Below are positions 1-7,078 of a stretch of 8,114 nt of DNA, in pieces. Both the position numbers and the translations under genes were made by a program. A model generated the notes under the pieces. That model saw only the letters and a list, made by a program, of their open reading frames with translations. It was not told where the DNA came from and ran no database searches. How positions within the stretch are numbered: the stretch's first letter is position 1; each line of letters begins with the position of its first letter. Source of the DNA: JANRKH01 sp033761815 (GTDB lineage Bacteria; Pseudomonadota; Alphaproteobacteria; Rickettsiales; Rickettsiaceae); the NCBI GenBank assembly GCA_033761815.1, contig JANRMF010000006.1, forward strand, positions 1 through 8,114, in the 5' to 3' direction.

Positions 1-19
1 TTCCCAACTTATTTATCAC

Positions 20-56
20 CATCTTACGGACGAATTCACAAACATCTTACGGACGA
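20..56 (+). repeat. 14-base direct repeat CATCTTACGGACGA, two copies
   Basis: CATCTTACGGACGA occurs at 20-33 and again at 43-56, identical and offset by 23 bases. The pair lies directly upstream of the pheS coding sequence, where a promoter, a leader or the end of an upstream gene would be expected. The 23-base period is not a multiple of three, so the copies do not encode the same peptide. The sequence is more GC-rich than its surroundings. It may be part of a dispersed repeat or an operator pair; nothing else in the window matches it. Confidence 0.6.
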
Positions 57-92
57 TTTTTCCAGACGACCGAATAAAAAGTTACCAAATAA

Positions 93-226
93 GTGATTAC
101 CACTTTTTTAAACCAAAAAATATATTAAATAACGCAAAAAAACAAATTAGTCTAGCTAGTTCTTTACAAGAGTTAGAATATATTCGTCTTGAATATATAG
201 GTAAAAAAGGTTGTATTACCAATGAA
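93..226 (+). other. pheS: Probable 5' part of pheS, out of frame at a poly(A) run
   Basis: Bases 119-226 read in the pheS frame and encode residues expected at the PheS N-terminus (NILNNAKKQ, then SLQELEYIRLEYIGKKG). Counting back from the conserved EY(L/I)GKKG block, homologues start about five codons before base 119. The only ordinary start nearby is GTG at 93. It gives V-I-T-T-F-L-N-Q-K and then meets TAA at 126 because it is one base out of frame. Adding a single A to the six-A run at 115-120 would join it directly to NILNN. Alternatives are a non-standard start (ATA at 122 or 74, ATT at 56), a start upstream of the window, or a sequencing error. No good Shine-Dalgarno site precedes 93. 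That this DNA is pheS coding sequence is well supported; the mechanism is inference. Confidence 0.6.
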
Positions 227-1132
227 ATGGCCAAAATTTCTACTATAGAGCAAGACCAAAGAAAATCTTTTGGTGCATTGATTAATAATATAAAGAAAGA
301 ATTTGAAGAAATATATCACGAAAAGAAGAAATATCTTGAGCAGGAGTTCTTACGAATAAAACTCGCAAAAGAAAAAATAGATATAACTTTACCAGCTGCT
401 TGCAAGCCAAAGGGCTCCATTCATCCTATTATGCAGGCTAAAGCAGAAATTATTCAAATTTTAGTAAATTTGGGCTTTATGCTTAAAGAAGGCCCAAGTA
501 TTGAAACAGAATGGTATAATTTTTCTGCGCTTAATATAGATGAAAATCATCCCGCAAGACAAACTCAGGATACATTTTATCTTCCAGGCAGAGTGCTACG
601 CACACATACTTCTCCTGTTCAAATTAGAACGCTTGAATCATCTAGCCTGCCTATCAAATTTATAGTACCAGGTAGAACATATAGGTCCGAGTTTGATCAA
701 ACTCATGCTCCCATGTTTCATCAAATTGAATTAATGGCAGTAGACAAAAACTTAAATATGCGTGATTTGAAAGCCGTAATACTTAAGCTGATAGAAGTAT
801 TTTTTGAAGGACATAATCCGGAAGTGCGCTTTCGTCCAAGTTTTTTCCCATTTACTACCCCTTCTGCTGAAGTAGATATTAGATTCAAAGATGGTAAATG
901 GTTAGAGGTGCTTGGATGCGGTATGACTCATCCAAGTGTTATTAGAAATTGCGGGCTTGATCCTAATGTTTATATCGCCTATGCGGCAGGATTAGGGCTC
1001 GAGAGAATGGCGATGTTAAAATATGGCATAAAAGATTTGCGGCAATTTTTTGAGGGGGATTATAGATGGTTGTCCCATTATAATTTTTCTTGCTTTGATA
1101 TACCATCTATTATTGGAGGAATAACTCGGTGA
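227..1132 (+). CDS. pheS: Phenylalanyl-tRNA synthetase alpha subunit, 5' end unresolved
   Basis: Catalytic subunit of the cytoplasmic alpha2beta2 enzyme that charges tRNA-Phe with phenylalanine using ATP. The class II core is complete. A HPARQTQDTF segment (about base 548) corresponds to the family's HPAR..DTF. Motif 2 spans 668-730 (PGRTYRSEFDQTHAPMFHQIE is its region, with the GR.YR and FHQ.E landmarks). Motif 3 is GLGLER at 989-1006. The start given here is only the first in-frame ATG. Family homology clearly continues upstream through an EYIRLEYIGKKG segment (176-211) to about base 119, which is the N-terminal coiled-coil arm that binds tRNA-Phe, so a protein starting at 227 would lack about 36 residues. 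No ATG, GTG or TTG occurs in this frame upstream to the window edge. The C-terminus runs about 15 residues past the usual end (after DYRWLSHYNF), reaching into the pheT start. Identity is certain; the true start is not. Confidence 0.95.
   Translation: MAKISTIEQDQRKSFGALINNIKKEFEEIYHEKKKYLEQEFLRIKLAKEKIDITLPAACKPKGSIHPIMQAKAEIIQILVNLGFMLKEGPSIETEWYNFSALNIDENHPARQTQDTFYLPGRVLRTHTSPVQIRTLESSSLPIKFIVPGRTYRSEFDQTHAPMFHQIELMAVDKNLNMRDLKAVILKLIEVFFEGHNPEVRFRPSFFPFTTPSAEVDIRFKDGKWLEVLGCGMTHPSVIRNCGLDPNVYIAYAAGLGLERMAMLKYGIKDLRQFFEGDYRWLSHYNFSCFDIPSIIGGITR
1115..1120 (+). promoter_or_regulatory. Strong Shine-Dalgarno site for pheT
   Basis: GGAGGA lies 8 bases before GTG at 1129, inside the end of pheS. 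This spacing and strength fix the GTG as the pheT start. The stop of pheS (TGA 1130-1132) overlaps the start of pheT in a GTGA junction, so translational coupling is likely. Confidence 0.85.
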
Positions 1133-3510
1133 AATTTACATATAACTGGCTTTTAAAGTTTTTGGACACAAATCTAAGTCCAGAAGAAATCGGAAATATA
1201 ATGACAAACATAGGCATTGAGGTGGAATCTATTTTTAACCCTGGAGAGTATCTTAAAGGCTTTTCTGTAGCTTATGTAGAAGATACTGCGCCTCACCCAA
1301 ATGCAGATAAATTAAAAATCTGTAAAGTATCTACTAAGTCGGGGGTAAAACAAATTATATGCGGAGCTGCAAATGCAAGATCTGGAATCAAAGTAGTATT
1401 TGCTGATGTGGGAACTATAATACCAAATGGAGAATTTACTATCAAGCTTTCTAAAATTAGGGGAGAAGAAAGTTGCGGTATGCTTTGCTCTTTTGAAGAA
1501 TTAAAATTAGATGGTGACTCTAATGGTATTATCGAACTACCAGAAGACGCAATTATAGGGGCCGCAATCAACAAATATCTGGGCTTAGATGATGTAGTTT
1601 ACGAAATTTCAGTTACTCCCAATAGGGGAGACTGGCTTGGTGTATACGGTATTGCAAGAGATTTGGCTGCAAAAGGGGCGGGGACTCTAAAGAAATTACA
1701 AGGCACACAACTTATTCCAAAGAATAAGCGGGAAGATGTCAGTATGCCAGCCGCCTGCAAATTACTTGGACTTATGAGAATTAATAATATTCGCAATACA
1801 GAATCTCCAGAATGGGTAACAAAATTACTAAAGCAAATAGGAATTAATCCAATTTCTGCAGCAGTGGATGTTACTAATTATTTTTCTGTTTCTTATGGGA
1901 GGCCTTTGCATGCATATGATGCCGATAAAATATCCGGATCTTTATCCGCAAGACTTGCTTATGAGGGGGAAATCTTTACAGATTTGCTAGAAAAAACATA
2001 TAGTTTATGCACTGAAGATTTGGTAATAGCAGACAAAAATGGCATTAGGTCCCTAGCTGGTATTATAGGAAGTTATGATTCAAGATGGTTAGATTCGACA
2101 AAAAATATTATCCTGGAATCTGCTATATTTGACAACATATCCGTAACAAAGTCTGGAAGAAAGCATAATATTATATCAGATGCAAGGTCAAGGTTTGAAA
2201 GAGGAATAGATGAAGCTCAAACAATAGAAATGCTTTATGCGGCAGGAAATATGATTCTTGAGTTATGCGGCGGAGAAATCGATTCTGTAGATATAAAAGG
2301 AGTATTGCCACAAGCAACATATATAAGTTTTGATCCAGAGCTTATTGAAAAAAGAATAGGTATTAACCTTGAGCCGGAGATTATAGAAAAAATATTAACA
2401 GCTCTTGGGTTCGAAAAGCAAATTTCAGAAAAACGTAGCTCATTAGATATGCCTTCATACAAAATTCCTTCTTGGAGACATGATATAACATGCTCTGAAG
2501 TACTAGCCGAGGAAGTGGCAAGAATTTATGGTTTTGAGCATATTATTCCAAGTTCTTTGGTGCAGGAAATTAATTTTTCTCGTATTTTAACCGAAAGACA
2601 AAGATGTCTTGATGAATTAAAAAGGATGACGGCATCATTAGGATATAATGAGGTAATAAGCTGGTCTTTCATGAGCAGTAAAAAAGCAGAATATTGCTCT
2701 GAAATTCAAGATGAACTTCGTTTGATTAATCCCATAAGCTCTGAGTTAGATTATATGCGACCTTCGATAATACCAAATCTAATGGATATTATTGCAAAAA
2801 ATCATGCAAGATCTATATATGATATATCAATTTTCGAAGCAGGGCCAATATTTTTAGGAAATGAAATCTCAGATGAGCATTGTGTAATTGCTGGAGTTGT
2901 AACCAGCGCTAATGATACTATGACAGAATTATCCTTTAAGAAAAAGACAGGTTTTTTTGAAATAAAATCCGATGTAAATACTATATTACAAGAATCTGGC
3001 ATAAATATAGATTCATTAAAAATTTCTACAAGCCAGGTAAAATATTTACACCCAGGAAGATCTGCTTCATATTTTCTTGGCAAAAAACTAATAGCTCATT
3101 TTGGAGAAATTCATCCTCAAATAATGAAGCTATTTTCATTAGAAACAAGAATATATGGGTTTGAAATTTATGTAGATAATATTCCAAGTTTGAAGTCTAA
3201 AATGGGACGCAGGGAGCATTTAATTTTGTCTCAATATCAACCTGTAACAAGAGATTTTGCATATATATTTGACGAAGATTTGAAGGCGCAAGATTTATTG
3301 TCGCAAATTCACAAGTGCGATAATTTAATTAAGTCAGTTGAAATATTTGATATTTATAGCGGAGAAAAAATGGGTCATTCGAAAAAATCTATTGCTTTTA
3401 GAGTGAGGATAGAGCCAGAAGATGGAACATTGGAAGATCATGAAATAGGGCATATATCAAGTAAGATTATGTCTATTGCTAAAAAATTTGGAGGAGAGAT
3501 AAGGGGTTAG
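1129..3510 (+). CDS. pheT: Phenylalanyl-tRNA synthetase beta subunit
   Basis: Non-catalytic and editing subunit of the alpha2beta2 phenylalanyl-tRNA synthetase. It binds tRNA-Phe and hydrolyses mischarged Tyr-tRNA-Phe. At 793 residues it matches the usual bacterial length of about 790-800. Domains by similarity, in order: the N-terminal MKFTYNWL region; an EMAP/OB-fold tRNA-binding domain (about 40-150, with HPNADKLKICKV); the B3/B4 editing domain (about 210-380, including SRFERGID); B5 (about 400-475, ending EEVARIYGFEHI); the degenerate class II-like core (about 480-690); and a C-terminal ferredoxin-fold anticodon-binding domain (about 695-793, with QYQPVTRDFAYI and GEKMGHSKKSIAFRV). The GTG start is fixed by a strong Shine-Dalgarno site 8 bases upstream and a 4-base overlap with pheS. 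The frame is intact throughout. It is co-transcribed with pheS. Confidence 0.98.
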   Translation: MKFTYNWLLKFLDTNLSPEEIGNIMTNIGIEVESIFNPGEYLKGFSVAYVEDTAPHPNADKLKICKVSTKSGVKQIICGAANARSGIKVVFADVGTIIPNGEFTIKLSKIRGEESCGMLCSFEELKLDGDSNGIIELPEDAIIGAAINKYLGLDDVVYEISVTPNRGDWLGVYGIARDLAAKGAGTLKKLQGTQLIPKNKREDVSMPAACKLLGLMRINNIRNTESPEWVTKLLKQIGINPISAAVDVTNYFSVSYGRPLHAYDADKISGSLSARLAYEGEIFTDLLEKTYSLCTEDLVIADKNGIRSLAGIIGSYDSRWLDSTKNIILESAIFDNISVTKSGRKHNIISDARSRFERGIDEAQTIEMLYAAGNMILELCGGEIDSVDIKGVLPQATYISFDPELIEKRIGINLEPEIIEKILTALGFEKQISEKRSSLDMPSYKIPSWRHDITCSEVLAEEVARIYGFEHIIPSSLVQEINFSRILTERQRCLDELKRMTASLGYNEVISWSFMSSKKAEYCSEIQDELRLINPISSELDYMRPSIIPNLMDIIAKNHARSIYDISIFEAGPIFLGNEISDEHCVIAGVVTSANDTMTELSFKKKTGFFEIKSDVNTILQESGINIDSLKISTSQVKYLHPGRSASYFLGKKLIAHFGEIHPQIMKLFSLETRIYGFEIYVDNIPSLKSKMGRREHLILSQYQPVTRDFAYIFDEDLKAQDLLSQIHKCDNLIKSVEIFDIYSGEKMGHSKKSIAFRVRIEPEDGTLEDHEIGHISSKIMSIAKKFGGEIRG

Positions 3511-3555
3511 AATATTGTTTTGAGTCAAAAATTTTGGATGGCTAAAGGTTAATTA

Positions 3556-3579
3556 AATAAATACATAAGTTTATTTATT
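3556..3579 (+). terminator. Weak AT-only hairpin after pheT
   Basis: AATAAATA (3556-3563) and TATTTATT (3572-3579) form an 8-base stem around an 8-base loop, 45 bases after the pheT stop. The stem is all A-T and no clear T tract follows, so it is a poor intrinsic terminator. It is the only hairpin found between pheT and the next promoter. It may be chance in such AT-rich DNA. Confidence 0.25.
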
Positions 3580-3652
3580 CTATATTTCAATAATATTAAT
3601 GAAATTTTGTATCAAGCAAAATAGAAAAAACTTAGAATTCTGATAATAGCCC

Positions 3653-3681
3653 TTGAAAAATAGTATAATCGTGCTTATAAT
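3653..3681 (+). promoter_or_regulatory. Sigma70-type promoter for the Bax inhibitor-1 family gene
   Basis: TTGAAA (-35, 3653-3658) and TATAAT (-10, 3676-3681) are separated by exactly 17 bases. The -10 is a perfect consensus and the -35 matches at five of six positions. Transcription should begin near 3688, leaving a leader of about 24 bases. A second TATAAT at 3664-3669 lies only 5 bases after the -35 and cannot pair with it. The promoter makes the downstream gene independent of pheST. Confidence 0.75.
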
Positions 3682-3700
3682 ATAAATATAATAAAATTTT

Positions 3701-3704
3701 AGGG
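3701..3704 (+). promoter_or_regulatory. Ribosome binding site AGGG
   Basis: AGGG stands 7 bases before ATG at 3712. Its spacing supports that start, which also lies within the expected leader of the upstream promoter. Confidence 0.55.
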
Positions 3705-3711
3705 TATTTAT

Positions 3712-4455
3712 ATGTCTAATACTAATATGTTTTCCCAGGCCTTTGTTGGCAGCGGTAAAAAAGTAGATTCTGGTCTCAGAAACTATATGCTCTCAGTGTA
3801 TAATTTAATGTGCGCAGGGCTTTGCGTGACAGCTTTATCATCTTTTGCTTGCATGAATATTCCACTCTTTCAATCTATTTTCTTTGTGTTATCTCCTAAT
3901 GGATCGATAATTCATTCAACTGGGATAGGGATGTTAGCATTCTTTGCTCCATTTTTTATAGGCATGACCCTATCTATTGGAATAATGAATTTAAACATAG
4001 CAACTGCTCATAGCCTATTTTTTGCTTATGCTGCATTAACAGGGGTTTCTCTTACTCCTATGCTTAGTATGTACACAGCGGCCTCTGTTGCTAAAACCTT
4101 TTTGATTGCAGCATCTGCTTTTGGTGGCATGAGCATTTACGGTAATACTACCAGAGCGAACTTAAATTCATGGGGTCCATTTTTATTCGCCGGTCTCTTT
4201 GCGGTTATTATTGCAAGTATAATGAATATGTTTATTGGTAGTAGCGCTTCGGATTTGGCATTATCTGCTATTATGGTTGTATTATTTTTAGGCTTTACTG
4301 CTTATGATACACATAGAATAAAGGAAATTTACTTTTATACTGGCGGAGGAGAGATGGGTCAGAGATTTGCGGTTATGGGAGCTTTTTCCTTATACCTTGA
4401 CTTTATAAATCTTTTTGTCCATTTATTACGCTTCATGGGCAATAGAAGAGATTAA
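3712..4455 (+). CDS. Bax inhibitor-1/YccA family inner-membrane protein
   Basis: Polytopic membrane protein of the Bax inhibitor-1 (TMBIM/YccA) family, 247 residues, a normal length for the alphaproteobacterial type. Some relatives are calcium-leak channels, and E. coli YccA modulates the FtsH protease; the role here is unknown. A short polar N-terminus containing GLRNYMLSVYNLMCAGL (21-37), a typical family opening, is followed by about seven hydrophobic segments at roughly 34-60, 72-92, 95-113, 125-142, 155-176, 182-198 and 221-239. Late family landmarks are the YDTHRIKE motif (198-205) and GAFSLYLDFINLFVHLLR (223-240). Asp199 and Asp230 fit the acidic residues that form the pH-sensing pair in bacterial homologues. 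It is a single-gene unit with its own promoter and a strong terminator. Family assignment is firm; physiological function is not. Confidence 0.93.
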   Translation: MSNTNMFSQAFVGSGKKVDSGLRNYMLSVYNLMCAGLCVTALSSFACMNIPLFQSIFFVLSPNGSIIHSTGIGMLAFFAPFFIGMTLSIGIMNLNIATAHSLFFAYAALTGVSLTPMLSMYTAASVAKTFLIAASAFGGMSIYGNTTRANLNSWGPFLFAGLFAVIIASIMNMFIGSSASDLALSAIMVVLFLGFTAYDTHRIKEIYFYTGGGEMGQRFAVMGAFSLYLDFINLFVHLLRFMGNRRD

Positions 4456-4482
4456 GATATTAATTTTGCTGGATTGTAAATG

Positions 4483-4512
4483 GAGGGCTAATGTTTTTAG
4501 TCCTCTTTTTTT
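4483..4512 (+). terminator. Rho-independent terminator after the Bax inhibitor-1 family gene
   Basis: GAGGGCTAA (4483-4491) pairs with TTAGTCCTC (4497-4505) as a 9-base stem with one G-T wobble and a 5-base loop. Seven T follow directly (4506-4512). It lies 27 bases after the stop codon and separates this gene from lpxB. Confidence 0.9.
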
Positions 4513-4586
4513 ATTATCTTAGTAAAAAATATGGATAAAAACCTTGCATCAGTCTCATGAAATTAATATCAGTATTTAATGAAAAT

Positions 4587-5738
4587 ATGAAAAAAATATA
4601 CATAATAGCCGGAGAAAAATCTGGCGATAAGATTGGCGCATCCATAATAAAAGAGCTTAATAAGCAATATGGAGGATTAAGCTTTGCCGGCGTAGGTGGT
4701 AGTGCTATGAATGAAATGGGCCTTACTTCACTTTTTCCTATTGAGCAAATTAGTCTAATCGGATTTATAGAAATTATCCCTCATATATTTAGATTAAGAA
4801 GATTAATAAACGACACAGTAATTCATATACAAGAATTTAAGCCTGATTTAGTAATAACAATAGATTCTCCTGGATTTTCTACTAGGGTAGTTCAAAAAGC
4901 TAAAGAGATTATACGTAGTAAATTTGTTCATGTTGTAGCCCCCACTGTTTGGGCATATAAACCTTCAAGAGCAAAAAAATTTGCAAGACTTTATGATCTG
5001 ATGCTCACTTTATTGCCATTTGAGCCCCCATATTTTGAACAAGAGGGTCTTAAAACAATTTTTATAGGTCATTTTATACACGAGCAAACTATATCTAAGG
5101 ATCCTAAAATTTTTAGAGAGAAATATTGCATCCGTCCAGAAGAAAAATTACTGACATTGTTGCCTGGCAGCAGGGAGGGGGAAGTGAAAATGCATATGCC
5201 TATTTTTATCAAGACTATAAAATTGCTCAGAAAAAAAATGAATATTAAGGTTGTTATTCTTGCGTCTTCTGAGGCTATACAAAAACTTATTTCTTCTTAC
5301 CGGCAAGAAGAGGATTTATTTGATACAATAGTAGTTGAAGATGAAGCATCTAGTTTATATGCAGCCTCTAATGTTGCTCTCGCCAAATCTGGTACTAATA
5401 ATCTAGAAATTTTAATGCATGATCTACCGTTAGTTATTTGTTATAAAATTAATTTTATATCATGGATTTATATTAAATTATATATACTAGTCAAATTTGC
5501 AAATTTGGTCAATATTATGTCGAAGAGAATGATTATACCAGAATTTATTCAGTCTGATTGCACTCCAGAAAAACTATCTGATGCTATAGAAGATTTACTT
5601 ACCAGTCCAAATAAAGCATCCATGCAAGTGCAGGAGGCCAAAATATTTTTAGACCAAATGAAAAATACAGAAGGATTCCCGGGGGCACTTGCAGCAAGGG
5701 CAATTAATGAGTTGCTCAGCCTAGATGCCGAGAAATAG
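4587..5738 (+). CDS. lpxB: Lipid-A-disaccharide synthase
   Basis: Membrane-associated GT19 glycosyltransferase that joins UDP-2,3-diacylglucosamine to lipid X, making the disaccharide of lipid A. The N-terminal signature AGEKSGD (residues 8-14) matches the family's AGE.SGD. It is followed by GFIEIIPHIFRLRR, a VAPTVWAYKPSRAKK segment and LLPFEPPYFEQEG. PGSREGE (about 193-199) and KSGTNNLE, VICYKIN and a late MIIPEFIQ segment (family form VPELLQ) form the nucleotide-sugar half. From ATG 4587 the protein has 383 residues, close to the usual 380. An upstream in-frame ATG at 4557 would add ten residues (MKLISVFNEN) ahead of the conserved MKKIYIIAGE opening, so I prefer 4587. Neither start has a good Shine-Dalgarno site. 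No clear promoter is seen in 4513-4586. The gene implies that this organism builds lipid A. The usual lpxD-fabZ-lpxA neighbours are absent here. Confidence 0.96.
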   Translation: MKKIYIIAGEKSGDKIGASIIKELNKQYGGLSFAGVGGSAMNEMGLTSLFPIEQISLIGFIEIIPHIFRLRRLINDTVIHIQEFKPDLVITIDSPGFSTRVVQKAKEIIRSKFVHVVAPTVWAYKPSRAKKFARLYDLMLTLLPFEPPYFEQEGLKTIFIGHFIHEQTISKDPKIFREKYCIRPEEKLLTLLPGSREGEVKMHMPIFIKTIKLLRKKMNIKVVILASSEAIQKLISSYRQEEDLFDTIVVEDEASSLYAASNVALAKSGTNNLEILMHDLPLVICYKINFISWIYIKLYILVKFANLVNIMSKRMIIPEFIQSDCTPEKLSDAIEDLLTSPNKASMQVQEAKIFLDQMKNTEGFPGALAARAINELLSLDAEK

Positions 5739-5755
5739 GAAATTCGCTAAAAAAT

Positions 5756-6517
5756 ATGAATAGTTTATGGGGCCATAATGGCTTTTTACCTAATTTGATT
5801 TCGATGATCAAATATTTCGCATCTAGCGGATTAGATTTTCTTGCGCCCTATAAATGCATATCATGTAATGCAATTTCCATGGAAAATAATGCCCTGTGTA
5901 GTATATGCTGGAGCAAGCATATATTTATAGAAGAGCCTTTGTGCAAAAGATGTGGCATTGCATTTGAGATAGATATAGGGGATGAAGCTCTGTTGTGCCC
6001 AAGGTGTGCAAATGATTCAACTGGATATGATGTAGCAAGAAGTATCTTTAAATATAATGAGGGCTCTAAGAGTATTATATTTAAATTTAAATACGGAGAC
6101 CAAACTCATCTGGCAAATTTTTTTGCTAAAATGTTTATGGTCAAATATAGAGATTTAATAATGAGCGCCGATATTATTACTTGTGTGCCTATGCATAAAT
6201 TAAAGCGTATATTTAGATTATATAACCAGTCTCAGGTAATTGCCAAATCCCTTTCTAACAATGCTAAGATTCAGTTCCTCCCTAATCTTATTATAAAAAA
6301 ATCTTACACTAAGTCTCAGTCTTCTCTTTCTAGAGAAAAGCGCAAAACCAATCTGAAGGATAATTTCTTAGTTACGGCCAAACTTGCAAACAAAGTAATT
6401 CTTATTTTAGATGATGTAGAAAGTACTGGCTCTACCTTAAAAGAATGTTCTCTTGCGCTAAAAAAAGCCGGAGCCGAAACAGTTGTAGCACTTTCTATTG
6501 CAAAAAACTATTGGTAA
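5756..6517 (+). CDS. comF: ComF family phosphoribosyltransferase-like protein
   Basis: Protein of the ComF/GntX family, 253 residues. The N-terminus holds four CxxC pairs (Cys34/37, 48/51, 63/66, 81/84), a likely zinc-ribbon module. The C-terminal half is a type I phosphoribosyltransferase fold. It has a typical RLYNQSQVIAKSL segment (154-166), then QSSLSREKRKTNLKDNF (188-204), and the PRPP-binding loop ILILDDVESTGST (215-227). Bacillus ComFC and Haemophilus ComF act in DNA uptake during transformation, but the family occurs in many non-competent bacteria, so a competence role is only a possibility. It starts 17 bases after the lpxB stop, in the same direction, so co-transcription is likely. 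AGGA at 5737-5740 is 15 bases from the ATG, a poor spacing. An alternative start is ATG 5804 (MIKYFASSG), which still keeps all cysteine pairs. Confidence 0.92.
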   Translation: MNSLWGHNGFLPNLISMIKYFASSGLDFLAPYKCISCNAISMENNALCSICWSKHIFIEEPLCKRCGIAFEIDIGDEALLCPRCANDSTGYDVARSIFKYNEGSKSIIFKFKYGDQTHLANFFAKMFMVKYRDLIMSADIITCVPMHKLKRIFRLYNQSQVIAKSLSNNAKIQFLPNLIIKKSYTKSQSSLSREKRKTNLKDNFLVTAKLANKVILILDDVESTGSTLKECSLALKKAGAETVVALSIAKNYW

Positions 6518-6528
6518 GTAATTAATAA

Positions 6529-6543
6529 ACCTCTTGCATAACC
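6529..6543 (+). repeat. Left inverted end of the IS remnant
   Basis: ACCTCTTGCATAACC is the inverted partner of 7317-7331, with one mismatch. It begins 11 bases after the comF stop, so the insertion removed or displaced whatever followed comF. Confidence 0.7.
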
Positions 6544-6661
6544 CATAAAATAGTTATTATACAATTCGTAAGAATAAATTAGACAAATCAATTTTTGGCC
6601 GAAGCCGAGCGCATGCTTATATTAATGGGTAGCAACAAAGCAAGATCCGCTAAATTCATTT

Positions 6662-6677
6662 GGATCATTTAAAAATG
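6662..6677 (+). repeat. 16-base repeat GGATCATTTAAAAATG, copy 1
   Basis: An exact 16-base match in inverted orientation lies at 7341-7356. This copy is inside the IS interval, immediately before the IS3 fragment. Confidence 0.7.
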
Positions 6678-6681
6678 AAGA

Positions 6682-6995
6682 TTGGTATTAGAGGATGCCG
6701 TTTTAAAATATGGCAAGCCAGATATTGTTAACAGTGATCAAGGTAGTCAGTTTACTAGCTGTTCATGGGTTCAAAGCTTGCAAGGTTATGGTATTAGGAT
6801 TAGTATGACCGGCAAGGGGCTGTGTATGACAATGCTAATATTGAACGTTTATGGAGGTCGTGTAAATACGAGGAGTCGTATTTGTATAAGTGGCATTCGG
6901 TACTTGAATTAAGAACTAATATTCCAGAATGGCTGAGCTGGTATAATTGTGCAAGGCCTCACCAAGCTTTGAATTATCAAACACAATATGGATAA
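6682..6995 (+). pseudogene. C-terminal fragment of an IS3-family transposase (OrfB, integrase core), frameshifted
   Basis: Bases 6682-6819 encode VLEDAVLKYGKPDIVNSDQG and continue through QFTS to ISMTGKG, the second half of an rve-type integrase core. The remainder continues in another frame from 6828 (DNANIERLWRSCKYEESYLY, then NIPEWLSWYNCARPHQALNY) and ends at TAA 6993-6995. Restoring one base near the GGGG at 6817-6820 gives 35 residues between the Asp of NSDQG and the Glu of NIERLW, exactly the D35E spacing of the IS3 family. The N-terminal half with the first catalytic Asp, and OrfA, are missing. The fragment starts abruptly; the TTG at 6682 is not a genuine start. The last residues (NYQTQYG) are also shorter than usual. 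A dead remnant. Confidence 0.88.
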
Positions 6996-7078
6996 GTCAA
7001 ATGACTTACCCACAACTCCACAATTACAACAACTGCAAAATCTAGATTTATATTGATTTTGTAGTAATTAAGGTATAA

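Noticed and set aside
1293..3083. Several 65-93 residue open frames on the minus strand within pheT
   Set aside because: They are antisense shadows of an intact, strongly conserved pheT and show no family resemblance or start signals.
4557..4586. Upstream ATG for lpxB giving ten extra residues
   Set aside because: The family opens with M-K-(K)-I-..-AGE.SGD, which matches ATG 4587; the extra residues are not conserved in type and have no better ribosome binding site.
5756..6517. ComF gene as evidence of a DNA-uptake system
   Set aside because: ComF-family proteins are widespread in bacteria not known to be competent, and no other competence gene is in the window.
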